Assembly (NCBI GenBank): GCA_029935135.1
Contig: JAOZKX010000017.1
Coordinates: 1,245-13,736, forward strand
Length of the DNA: 12,492 nt
From: Desulfocapsa sp.
GTDB lineage: Bacteria; Desulfobacterota; Desulfobulbia; Desulfobulbales; Desulfocapsaceae
Reading direction: 5' to 3'
This document shows, piece after piece, positions 1 through 6,568 of this stretch. A program made the translations under genes and the position numbers. Numbering within the stretch: position 1 is the stretch's first letter; each line of letters begins with the position of its first letter. The notes below the pieces were generated by a model that made no database searches, had not been told where the DNA came from, and saw only the letters and a program-made list of their open reading frames with translations.

Positions 1-387
1 ATTGCTGAGTAGATCAAAAGCCAGGGTAAGCAGTCCATCACCGGCAAGAATTGCCCCTGCTTCACCATAAATCATATGATTTGTGGGCTTTCCTCTGCGC
101 AGGGCATCGTTATCCATGGCCGGTAGATCGTCATGGATCAGTGAGTAGGTGTGGATGCATTCCAGGGCGCAGGCAATGGGAAGGATATCGTCATCCTCAA
201 GCGTGTTTCCCGTTGCGTTTGCAGCAGCGAGACAGAGAATGGGACGAATACGTTTCCCACCGGCAAAAAGAGAATAGCGCAGTGCCTGCAGGTGCTCTTC
301 AAACACGCCCGAGGCAGCTGGAATATAGTTGTCAAAGGCCTGCTCAACTATTATTCTCTGCTCATTCAGATAGCTCTTTATCTCCAT
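1..387 (-). CDS. ispA: Farnesyl/geranylgeranyl diphosphate synthase (IspA-type), 5' part only
   Basis: Trans-isoprenyl diphosphate synthase, which condenses isopentenyl diphosphate with allylic diphosphates to make farnesyl (or longer) diphosphate for quinones and undecaprenyl carriers; cytosolic. The 129 visible residues hold the N-terminal GGKRIRP block (residues 43-49), the first aspartate-rich motif DDLPAMD (86-92), which binds Mg-diphosphate, and the LRRGKPTNH block just after it. The family is about 300 aa, so roughly 57% of the protein, including the second aspartate-rich motif, lies beyond the left edge. The ATG at 387-385 overlaps the end of xseB by 26 bp, which suggests translational coupling; only a weak ribosome site (GTTGGAT) precedes it. 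The xseB-ispA pairing, often followed by dxs, is common in proteobacteria and supports the call. Product chain length cannot be judged from this fragment. Confidence 0.93.
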   Translation of the reverse strand, partial: MEIKSYLNEQRIIVEQAFDNYIPAASGVFEEHLQALRYSLFAGGKRIRPILCLAAANATGNTLEDDDILPIACALECIHTYSLIHDDLPAMDNDALRRGKPTNHMIYGEAGAILAGDGLLTLAFDLLSN

Positions 388-610
388 GATCCAACTCGTC
401 AAAAGGGCTACTGCTTAATTCACCGTTCTTTTCAAGAAGCAATTCTACTTTTGCCTTTGCTTCTGTCAGTGTCTTATTGCAGAATTCGACCAGGCCAATG
501 CCCTCATCGAATTTTTTCAGACTTTTCTCAAGGCTGAGGTCACCATCTTCAAGTTCATCGGTGATTTGCTCGAGTTTAGTCAGTGCATTTTCAAATGTTC
601 TTTTTGCCAT
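362..610 (-). CDS. xseB: Exodeoxyribonuclease VII small subunit
   Basis: Small subunit of exonuclease VII, which with XseA degrades single-stranded DNA to short oligonucleotides in repair. The 82-residue product matches the usual family length of about 80 aa. It shows the characteristic helical pattern: [11 protein letters not shown] near the N-terminus, then [18 protein letters not shown], then a helix containing [16 protein letters not shown], which is the conserved core of the family, followed by a short acidic tail. The ATG at 610-608 was chosen because [10 protein letters not shown] is the normal family N-terminus; the frame stays open upstream to 748 but that part has no family likeness. 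A weak purine-rich stretch (GAAGAAAA) precedes the start. It is the first gene of a minus-strand operon with ispA. No xseA is visible, so the large subunit must be encoded elsewhere. Confidence 0.93.
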   Translation of the reverse strand: MAKRTFENALTKLEQITDELEDGDLSLEKSLKKFDEGIGLVEFCNKTLTEAKAKVELLLEKNGELSSSPFDELDHGDKELSE

Positions 611-740
611 TTGATTTTCTTCAATGAGAATGTTTTTTTGTAGTAAGAGTAGTTTGTAATTGAGCCTTTCATTCAACTCTTCTATATATTCATTGAGCCA
701 TGAGAAGTCGAGAAGAAAATATTTACCGGGACTGTTATTG
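611..740. promoter_or_regulatory. Divergent xseB/xerC promoter region with shared TATATA core
   Basis: For xerC (plus strand) TTGAGC at 660-665 is followed after exactly 17 bp by TATATA at 683-688. For xseB (minus strand) TCGACT at 711-706 is followed after exactly 17 bp by the same self-complementary TATATA. Each hexamer matches the sigma70 consensus at four of six positions. An 8-bp direct repeat ATTGAGCC occurs at 659-666 and 692-699, 33 bp apart, covering the proposed xerC -35 and lying in the proposed xseB spacer. This is pattern matching by eye; neither start site is proven. Confidence 0.35.
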
Positions 741-1649
741 ATGAGCAAAATAGGGGCATCTGTATCCTCATTTTTACGCTGGCTGGAAGTGGAAAAAGGT
801 TATTCTCCTCATACCATTGATGGGTATGGGCGGGATTTAACAGGTTTTTTAAAAACACTTACGGACCATTCGACCGTGCAGGATATCAATGATGTTGATG
901 TCAGGCGATTTGTTGCCGGTCTGTATGGTAAGTGCAGTGCAGCAACTGTTGGCAGAAAACTGTCTGCTTTACGAACATATTTCAGGTTTCTTCTTCGGCG
1001 GGGACAGATACAGGTCGATCCTGTTATTGGTGTCTCCGGGCCGAAAACAAAAAAGCATATGCCGGTTTTTCTCACTGTGGATGAGGTTTTCTCTCTACTG
1101 GATGCACCTGGCAAGAAAGATCGCTTTATGCTGCGTGATCGGGCAATTGTTGAGTTGTTGTATTCCACCGGGATGCGTGTCGCTGAACTGGTTTCAAGAA
1201 ATATGAATACCCTTGATTTTGAAACTGAAATGCTTATGGTGACGGGCAAAGGTCAAAAGGAACGTCTGGTTCCGGTGGGAAGTCCTGCCCTTGAAGCAGT
1301 CCGCGCCTGGCTTCCGCAACGAGAGCAGCTTGTTGTGGAACGGGCCAGAAGGGGACATGAAATTGAGCGGGAAGCCCTCTTTCTTAACGGGCGTGGGGGG
1401 CGTTTGACCAGCCGAAGTGTTGAGCGGTTGGTAAAAAGTTATGGGCAGCGAGCTGGAATTCCCCAGGCAGTTACTCCCCATGCGCTCCGCCATTCGTTTG
1501 CCACGCATCTTTTGGAAATGGGCGCAGATTTGCGCTCGGTACAGGAATTACTCGGCCATGTCAGCCTCTCAACAACACAACGATATACCCATTTGACTCT
1601 GGATCATCTCACAGAGGTGTATGACAAGGCTCATCCCCACGCAAAATGA
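741..1649 (+). CDS. xerC: Tyrosine recombinase XerC
   Basis: Site-specific tyrosine recombinase that, usually with XerD, resolves chromosome dimers at dif during division. The 302-residue product fits the family (about 300 aa). The N-terminal SAM-like core-binding domain spans roughly residues 8-90, with the typical [13 protein letters not shown] opening. The catalytic domain follows with every active-site residue: R146 in [10 protein letters not shown]170 in TGKGQKER, H247 and R250 in [11 protein letters not shown]273 in [10 protein letters not shown] and the nucleophile Y282 in RYTH. The ATG at 741 was chosen over a TTG at 660 because the longer form adds 27 residues without family likeness; the ribosome site is weak. 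Its stop codon lies 11 bp before the preferred hslV start. Linkage to hslVU is a known arrangement (codV-clpQ-clpY in Bacillus) and favours XerC over XerD or an integrase. Confidence 0.95.
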   Translation: MSKIGASVSSFLRWLEVEKGYSPHTIDGYGRDLTGFLKTLTDHSTVQDINDVDVRRFVAGLYGKCSAATVGRKLSALRTYFRFLLRRGQIQVDPVIGVSGPKTKKHMPVFLTVDEVFSLLDAPGKKDRFMLRDRAIVELLYSTGMRVAELVSRNMNTLDFETEMLMVTGKGQKERLVPVGSPALEAVRAWLPQREQLVVERARRGHEIEREALFLNGRGGRLTSRSVERLVKSYGQRAGIPQAVTPHALRHSFATHLLEMGADLRSVQELLGHVSLSTTQRYTHLTLDHLTEVYDKAHPHAK

Positions 1650-1660
1650 AAAAGGATATT

Positions 1661-2191
1661 ATGAAAATACGATCAACGACAATACTTGCAGTGCGTCATA
1701 AAGGCGTGGCGGCAGTTGCTGGAGACGGCCAGGTCTCTTTGGGAAATACAGTGATGAAACATCAGGCCCGCAAGGTGAGAAGATTGTACCACGATCAGGT
1801 TATTACCGGATTTGCAGGAGCCACCGCAGATGCCTTCACCCTCTTTGACCTGTTGGAACAAAAGCTTGAGCAGTATAAAGGAAATCTGATGCGGGCAGCT
1901 GTGGAGCTGGCGAAAGAATGGCGAACCGATAAGATGCTGCGCAGACTGGAAGCAATGCTGGTTGCCGTTGATAAGGACTATTCCCTGCTCCTCACCGGAA
2001 CAGGCGATGTCATAGAGGCAGATAATAATGTGCTTGCCATTGGTTCTGGCGGTCCCTATGCCCAGGCGGCAGCACTTGCTCTTGTCGGGAATAGCGATCT
2101 TGATGCAGAAGAAATTTGCCGTGCTTCCATGGGAATTGCCGCTGATATCTGTGTTTTTACCAATCATTCCATTATAATCGAGAAGATATGA
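1661..2191 (+). CDS. hslV: ATP-dependent protease HslV, proteolytic subunit
   Basis: Threonine protease subunit of the HslUV (ClpQY) complex; two hexameric rings form a proteasome-like chamber fed by HslU. The product is 176 aa, the normal length. The catalytic Thr is T6 in RSTTILAVR, so the first five residues (MKIRS) must be removed to expose it; counting from that Thr, D17, K33, G45 and S124 of the family are present (D22, K38, G50, S129 here), and [14 protein letters not shown] is the signature block. An earlier ATG at 1646 overlaps the xerC stop, but the ATG at 1661 is preferred because AAAAAGGA lies a few bases upstream and the shorter propeptide is typical. The stop overlaps the hslU start as ATGA (2188-2191), implying coupled translation of the two partners. 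Confidence 0.96.
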   Translation: MKIRSTTILAVRHKGVAAVAGDGQVSLGNTVMKHQARKVRRLYHDQVITGFAGATADAFTLFDLLEQKLEQYKGNLMRAAVELAKEWRTDKMLRRLEAMLVAVDKDYSLLLTGTGDVIEADNNVLAIGSGGPYAQAAALALVGNSDLDAEEICRASMGIAADICVFTNHSIIIEKI

Positions 2192-3609
2192 GCCAGATTC
2201 AATCCCTTACCCCGAGTGAAATTGTCAGTGAACTGGATAAATATATTGTCGGACAGGCAGATGCCAAACGCTCTGTCGCCATTGCCCTGCGGAATCGCTG
2301 GCGCCGACAGCAGGTTCCTTCCCCTCTGCGTGAAGAGATAGCGCCTAAAAACATTATTATGATTGGCCCCACAGGGGTTGGGAAAACAGAAATTGCTAGG
2401 CGCCTTGCCACCCTTGCCCAGTCCCCGTTCTTTAAGGTTGAAGCCTCTAAATTTACCGAAGTGGGCTATGTGGGTCGGGATGTGGAATCCATGATTCGTG
2501 ACCTTGTCGAGATTGCGGTGAATATGGTAAAAAAGGAAGAGAAGGAGCGTATTGAAGGACTGGCTGCAGCCAATGCTGAAGAACGCATTCTAGATATTCT
2601 TCTACCGCCTCAATCCAGTCCATTGTCGAGTACCTCATTTTCTTCTGGAGGAAATACGGACTATCTGTTGCCCTCCGATGTTGCCAATAGTGACCTTCCT
2701 TCTGAAATGGAGAAAAAGGAAGATTCCACCAGGGAAAAATTCAGAGATATGCTCCGTTCTGGTAAGCTGGATGAACGGGAAGTGGAACTTGACCTTGAAG
2801 ATGCCCGTTCTACGCCCATGGTGGAAATTATGGGTACGACATCTGGAATGGAAGACATGCAGTCAAACCTTCAGGATGCTTTTAGTAAAATCTTTCCTAA
2901 AAATAAGAAGAAGCGCAAGATTAAGATTCCTGAGGCCATGGAGGCCCTAACCCAGGAGGAGATGGAACGCCTTGTTGATATGGATAAGGTGATTAAAGAG
3001 GCTCTGCAGCGGACAGAACAGTCTGGGATTGTATTTTTAGATGAGATTGATAAGGTTGCCTCCCGCAGTTCTGGCGGACACGGTCCCGAGGTGTCGCGAG
3101 AAGGTGTGCAGCGTGACCTGCTGCCAATTGTCGAAGGATCAACTGTGACCACCAAATATGGGATGGTGAAAACAGATCACATCCTCTTTATCGCAAGTGG
3201 CGCTTTTCATGTGAGTAAGCCATCTGATCTGATTCCCGAACTGCAGGGCAGGTTTCCAATTCGGGTGGAGCTGACCTCACTTGGCAAAGAGGAATTTATC
3301 CGTATTCTTACAGAACCTGAAAGTGCCTTGGTCAAACAGTATATAGCGATGATGGCAACAGAAGGTGTGGAGCTTTCTTTTGCAGCAGATGCCATTGAGG
3401 AACTGGCAGCCATAGCCGTGGAAGTAAATGAAAATACTGAGGAAATAGGTGCGAGGCGTTTACATACAGTAATGGAGAGAATGCTAGATGAACTCTCTTT
3501 TGACGCCAATAGTCGTGGAGGAGAACGATTTGTCGTGACAGCTGATTATGTGAAAAAGCAACTTCAGGATGTGGTTGAAGATCGGGATTTGAGCCAGTTT
3601 GTTCTCTAG
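2188..3609 (+). CDS. hslU: ATP-dependent protease ATPase subunit HslU
   Basis: AAA+ unfoldase (Clp/HSP100 class) that recognises, unfolds and threads substrates into HslV in the cytosol. In order: N-terminal [17 protein letters not shown]; Walker A GPTGVGKT (60-67); pore loop GYVGRD (93-98); the inserted I domain (about 110-245); Walker B IVFLDEID (281-288); the arginine-finger region QGRFPIRV (R355); and sensor 2 [11 protein letters not shown] (421-431). The C-terminus DLSQFVL matches the tail that docks into HslV. At 473 aa it is about 30 residues longer than the E. coli protein; the extra length falls mostly in the I domain, around a Ser/Pro-rich, probably disordered stretch at 139-175. 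Translation starts inside the hslV stop (4-bp overlap). No intrinsic terminator is visible before the convergent gene at 3661. Confidence 0.97.
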   Translation: MSQIQSLTPSEIVSELDKYIVGQADAKRSVAIALRNRWRRQQVPSPLREEIAPKNIIMIGPTGVGKTEIARRLATLAQSPFFKVEASKFTEVGYVGRDVESMIRDLVEIAVNMVKKEEKERIEGLAAANAEERILDILLPPQSSPLSSTSFSSGGNTDYLLPSDVANSDLPSEMEKKEDSTREKFRDMLRSGKLDEREVELDLEDARSTPMVEIMGTTSGMEDMQSNLQDAFSKIFPKNKKKRKIKIPEAMEALTQEEMERLVDMDKVIKEALQRTEQSGIVFLDEIDKVASRSSGGHGPEVSREGVQRDLLPIVEGSTVTTKYGMVKTDHILFIASGAFHVSKPSDLIPELQGRFPIRVELTSLGKEEFIRILTEPESALVKQYIAMMATEGVELSFAADAIEELAAIAVEVNENTEEIGARRLHTVMERMLDELSFDANSRGGERFVVTADYVKKQLQDVVEDRDLSQFVL

Positions 3610-3660
3610 TTTTGTTCGTCTCCTGAATCGTTCTTTCACTGCCTTGAATAGTGGGATGTA

Positions 3661-4341
3661 TCACTTGCCAGTACTGTACGGGTAGCCATTGCGGGCCCAG
3701 TCATATACACCGTAACGCAGATTGTAAATTCGTTTGAATCCACGGTCTGCAAGGATCCGTGAGGCTACGGTGGATCTGTTTCCTGTGGCGCAGTAGATGA
3801 AAATATCTTCATGTTTCTGAGGTTCCAGTTCACCAATTCTGGCCTGCAATTGGTGGATAGGGATGAGGTGTGTTCCAGCAATATGAACTTTCTCATATTC
3901 GGCAGGAGTCCGGACATCAAGAATAAAAGGGTGTAGGTTGTTTAACAACTCTGCCGCTTCTTTTGCTGTAACTTCAGTGTAATTTGGACGGAAAAGATTC
4001 ACCACTGTGATGGTGCCGCTGCCTGATCCCAGGGTGAACGAATATCTCCCTGTGGCTTTCATTTTAAAGAACGGCGATTTGTCAGGATCTGCAAAGAGCG
4101 TATCTTTATACAGCAAATCTTTTATGGCAAAAGTAAGAGAGGGATGTCCTTCCGGAAAACTGAATTTGATGTAATCTCCCCGGTAGACGGTGAAATCAGT
4201 ATCGTGTGTCGCAGGATCAACAGAAAGTATACGGAATCCTTTGATGATTTTTCCGGAAACAACTGGCTCGTTTCCAGCCTGAGAAAATGTCACGATCCCT
4301 GTGATAAGCAAAAGTAAAATAAGACAAATCGGTTTGTACAT
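3661..4341 (-). CDS. Exported protein with C-terminal rhodanese domain
   Basis: The 226-residue protein begins with a clear signal peptide: a short charged start, hydrophobic residues to about 19 and a likely cleavage after SQA (22). Residues about 25-116 form a beta-rich region (for example TVYRGDYIKFSF and GRYSFTLGSGSGTITVV) that resembles a cupredoxin-like fold in rhythm but shows no Cys for a type-1 copper site. Residues about 120-222 are a single rhodanese domain, with LDVRTPAEY (141-149) and the active-site loop CATGNRS starting at C184. It probably transfers or binds sulfane sulfur, or acts as a redox thiol, in the periplasm; the substrate is unknown. AGGA about 7 bp before the ATG is a good ribosome site. 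It lies 53 bp downstream of the amidohydrolase on the same strand, probably co-transcribed. The rhodanese call is strong, the N-terminal domain uncertain. Confidence 0.85.
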   Translation of the reverse strand: MYKPICLILLLLITGIVTFSQAGNEPVVSGKIIKGFRILSVDPATHDTDFTVYRGDYIKFSFPEGHPSLTFAIKDLLYKDTLFADPDKSPFFKMKATGRYSFTLGSGSGTITVVNLFRPNYTEVTAKEAAELLNNLHPFILDVRTPAEYEKVHIAGTHLIPIHQLQARIGELEPQKHEDIFIYCATGNRSTVASRILADRGFKRIYNLRYGVYDWARNGYPYSTGK

Positions 4342-4394
4342 TGTTTTTCCTGTAACCGGTTTAAAGATAATGGTTTGGTTTTTGCGTCCTGAAC

Positions 4395-5618
4395 TTATAT
4401 TTTGTTGAAAAATGCTTTGCTGCAGGGCTTTCCGTGCAGATAGATGGCTTCCAGATAGGATAGCTTTCTTGGAAGCATGGCCGGCGTTGCACGGGCGACG
4501 ATAAAATTGGCAGGCCTGCCTTTTTTAAGAAGTCCGATTTCCTGAATACCAAGAAGTGTGGCGCCATTAAGTGACGCACACTGGATTGCTTCAACAAGTG
4601 AATATCCGGCCTGGATGAGGAGTTTCAGTTCTTCAACTACCGATTCTCCAAAGATGACTCCACTGCAGCCGGAATCAGTTCCGATAGCAATGTTCACACC
4701 GTACTGTTTTGCTTTAGCTATCTGTGCCAGCTGATGGTCAAGGTTTTGACGAATAACATCCTTTATACCAGGCCCTTTGTGCCATTCCAGGTTCTCAAGG
4801 ATGGCTTTCATGGTAACAGCAGTCGGTACCCAGACAGTATCTGTGTCTGCCAGGCGTTTCAAATTCTCATCACCCATAAAGAAGCCATGTTCTATGGAGT
4901 GGCACCCGGCCTCCAGGGCAAGCTGTACTGGAAGTTTACCATTTGCATGAATCATAAGTCTTTTCTTTTTCTCTGTTGCAAGGGAGGCAATAGACTGTAA
5001 CTCTTCCAGGGAAAATTGAGGTGCTGTTTCTTTGCCAAATTTGGTCAGACTATTTATACCTGAATTAATGATCTTGATGTGGTCTATGCAGCCCAGGTTT
5101 TTCGAAATTTCATCTTGAAGTGTCTGGGAAGAAGCTGGAGAGGAGCCGATAAAGGCGCCGTAGCGTTCCTTTTTGTGCCATGCCTTACCTGCAGTTTTAA
5201 TAATTACCGGATCTTTTTTACAGGTAGCAGAAGCTGTTTGTCTCTTGTAACGAAGGGCATGACTGGATCGATCCCCGGCATCACGCACAGCAAGGACTCC
5301 ATGAGAAAAGAGATAGTGCAGATGGTCTGTAATATGTGTTTTGCAATCTTCATAAGTTGCATTGATCTGCTGCTTTCTGCTTTGAGGATCAGTGGCAGAG
5401 GAGATTGCAAGATGGACATGGCAATCAGTTAAGGGGGGGAGGATGGTACAACGGGACAAGTCTGTGATAAGTGAAGAATTCGGGCTGTCGTTTTTATGAA
5501 ATGGACTGATATCATGAAAGATTCCGTCTTTAATGGTGAGCAGAGTGTTTCTTTGTACCGGGGCACCACTGCCATCTATCATCCAGCCAGCCTTAATATA
5601 TTGTATTTGTTTATCCAT
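4395..5618 (-). CDS. Metal-dependent amidohydrolase (imidazolonepropionase/prolidase-like group)
   Basis: The 407-residue protein has the layout of the amidohydrolase superfamily (PF01979 type). A small beta domain precedes HVH (H67, H69), with a bridging lysine candidate K182 in DHIKII, then H224 in MIHANG, H244 in SIEHG and D315 in GTDSG. The C-terminal GLLKKGRPANFIVA returns to the beta domain. All expected metal ligands are present, so it should be active as a hydrolase on a cyclic amide, ester or dipeptide-like substrate; the lysine-containing layout resembles the group holding prolidase-like enzymes and HutI relatives, but the substrate cannot be read. No signal peptide is seen, so it is probably cytosolic. 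The ATG at 5618-5616 follows a run of nine A and a weak AGACGA site. Transcription probably begins about 170 bp upstream at the promoter near 5799-5827. The downstream gene encodes an exported rhodanese protein. Confidence 0.85.
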   Translation of the reverse strand: MDKQIQYIKAGWMIDGSGAPVQRNTLLTIKDGIFHDISPFHKNDSPNSSLITDLSRCTILPPLTDCHVHLAISSATDPQSRKQQINATYEDCKTHITDHLHYLFSHGVLAVRDAGDRSSHALRYKRQTASATCKKDPVIIKTAGKAWHKKERYGAFIGSSPASSQTLQDEISKNLGCIDHIKIINSGINSLTKFGKETAPQFSLEELQSIASLATEKKKRLMIHANGKLPVQLALEAGCHSIEHGFFMGDENLKRLADTDTVWVPTAVTMKAILENLEWHKGPGIKDVIRQNLDHQLAQIAKAKQYGVNIAIGTDSGCSGVIFGESVVEELKLLIQAGYSLVEAIQCASLNGATLLGIQEIGLLKKGRPANFIVARATPAMLPRKLSYLEAIYLHGKPCSKAFFNKI

Positions 5619-5746
5619 AGTCGTCTTTTTTTTTGGTTTCTTCTAAAATTTTTACTGCTCGAAGGTTTCGCTGCAAAATAAATATATCGGCCTTTGGGAG
5701 TAAGAGAATATCTAACGCAGACAAGCTGCAAGTAAGTGACTTAAGC

Positions 5747-5781
5747 AAATCAGTTTCTGTGAAAGAACAAGAAACTGATTT
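5747..5781 (-). promoter_or_regulatory. 12-bp inverted repeat (hairpin) in amidohydrolase leader
   Basis: AAATCAGTTTCT (5747-5758) and its exact complement (5770-5781) flank an 11-nt spacer. If transcription starts near 5792, the hairpin sits about 10 nt from the 5' end of the mRNA. It is not followed by a T-run in either direction, so it is unlikely to be an intrinsic terminator. It could protect the transcript, regulate it, or be a protein-binding operator. No known riboswitch class was recognised. Confidence 0.45.
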
Positions 5782-5798
5782 ATAACGCACCAAATGAA

Positions 5799-5827
5799 AG
5801 TATTGCCACAAAGTGGTGCTGTGTCAA
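5799..5827 (-). promoter_or_regulatory. Sigma70-type promoter for amidohydrolase-rhodanese unit
   Basis: A perfect -35 TTGACA (5827-5822), an exact 17-bp spacer, and a -10 AATACT (5804-5799) matching four of six consensus positions point toward the amidohydrolase. The expected start is near 5792, giving a leader of about 170 nt. The spacer contains the small palindrome CCACAAAGTGG (5806-5816), and GCACCA/TGGTGC arms at 5787-5792 and 5814-5819 bracket the -10, a possible repressor site. Confidence 0.5.
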
Positions 5828-5996
5828 CATTCTTTTTTCAGACCAATTGTCTATGAAATAATTTCTAATTCAGCGGAAGCAAATTGAAAAAAACAGAAAA
5901 ATAGAATAAAAGTTAATTTGTATAGACAGTACAGTCAATCGATTGCCTGGCTTTCCGGCATAAATGATAAAGTTATTAACAAAGGAATGTGGAAAC

Positions 5997-6521
5997 ATGC
6001 GTATCACTGATCCAGATCTGAAATATTGCCCCCAATGTGATGAAGAATATCGTGCAGAGATAGAGAATTGTGCCACATGTACCATTGCCCTTATCTCAGG
6101 AATGGAAAAAATGAAACTGGAACAGGCGCAGGAACAGAAGCTGGCGAACCGCTCCATGGAGTTGAGCAGTGATGATAATCTTGCCAGTATCAGAAAAGGG
6201 CCACTTAAAGATATGAAACATCTGCAGACGCTTCTGGCAGCTGAGAAAATCCCATCCCTTGTTGCTGGTGAAAAGGGGAATTGTGGTGCCGGATGTTGTG
6301 GTGGGGGCGAGTTCTTTCTCCAGATCAGGGAAGAAGATGGCGAAGATGCCCTAATGGTACTTGCCCGAGATTTTCAAAAGACGACATCACTTGATTCACA
6401 TGATCTGAGTAATATTCATGCCGTTTTTGACACAGGTGCAGAGCAGTCAATCTGCCCTGCCTGTGGTTTTAGTTTTTCAACTGACTCGTCTACCTGTCCA
6501 GATTGTGGACTATGCTTTTAG
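5997..6521 (+). CDS. Small protein with two zinc ribbons and a DUF2007-like middle
   Basis: Unrecognised 174-residue protein, probably cytosolic (no signal peptide or membrane segment). The N-terminus has a CxxC pair set (C11, C14, C25, C28) and the C-terminus another (C153, C156, C167, C170), each typical of a zinc ribbon. Between them, about residues 68-128 have the pattern of DUF2007-like putative signal-transducing domains (KDMKHLQTLLAAEKIPSLV, later EEDGEDALMVLARDF). This segment is interrupted by GNCGAGCCGGGE with C96, C100 and C101. A further C173 gives twelve cysteines. The ATG at 5997 was chosen because AAAGGA lies 10 bp upstream; an in-frame ATG at 5964 has no ribosome site and would overlap the candidate promoter. 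It is a lone gene, divergent from the amidohydrolase and convergent to the diguanylate cyclase. A metal- or redox-responsive adaptor is possible, but this is inference only. Confidence 0.8.
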   Translation: MRITDPDLKYCPQCDEEYRAEIENCATCTIALISGMEKMKLEQAQEQKLANRSMELSSDDNLASIRKGPLKDMKHLQTLLAAEKIPSLVAGEKGNCGAGCCGGGEFFLQIREEDGEDALMVLARDFQKTTSLDSHDLSNIHAVFDTGAEQSICPACGFSFSTDSSTCPDCGLCF

Positions 6522-6541
6522 TACTTTATGAAATTGTTTGA

Positions 6542-6568
6542 ACAGCGGTGACCGTTTGCCACTGCTGT
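6542..6568. terminator. 9-bp hairpin between convergent genes
   Basis: ACAGCGGTG (6542-6550) pairs with CACTGCTGT (6560-6568) over a 9-nt loop, with one G-U pair on the plus-strand RNA. It fills the short gap between the zinc-ribbon gene stop (6521) and the cyclase stop (6568-6570), the right place for a shared terminator. Neither side has the T-run of a classic intrinsic terminator, so it may act with Rho or only as a 3' stabilising stem. Confidence 0.35.

Larger units (their letters stand above)
5619..5996. other. 378-bp divergent intergenic region
   Basis: No convincing gene lies here. It holds, from left to right, the A-rich leader of the amidohydrolase mRNA, a 12-bp inverted repeat (5747-5781), a sigma70-like minus-strand promoter (5799-5827), a very AT-rich stretch (about 5828-5935) and a perfect 10-bp palindrome CAATCGATTG (5936-5945). 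For the plus-strand zinc-ribbon gene a weak promoter candidate is TTGCCT (5943-5948), 17 bp, GATAAA (5966-5971). It would start transcription only about 10 bp before the AAAGGA ribosome site at 5981-5986. Confidence 0.6.

Noticed and set aside
51..537. Plus-strand frames over ispA and xseB
   Set aside because: They lie opposite clearly conserved ispA and xseB sequence and show no domain of their own.
660..740. Upstream extension of xerC from a TTG
   Set aside because: The 27 extra residues have no likeness to XerC N-termini and overlap the proposed promoter; the ATG at 741 gives the normal length.
611..748. Upstream extension of xseB
   Set aside because: XseB proteins are about 80 aa and begin like [10 protein letters not shown]; the extra 46 codons lie in the divergent promoter region.
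3610..3660. Intrinsic terminator after hslU
   Set aside because: Only a 4-bp stem (CACT/AGTG) with a long loop is visible and no T-run follows on either strand.
5611..5811. 66-codon minus-strand frame in the amidohydrolase leader
   Set aside because: It begins with TTG upstream of the predicted transcription start, lacks a ribosome site, has no recognisable domain, and spans the inverted repeat.
5948..5961. Sigma54 -24/-12 promoter before the zinc-ribbon gene
   Set aside because: The GG and GC elements are about three bases too close for sigma54 spacing.
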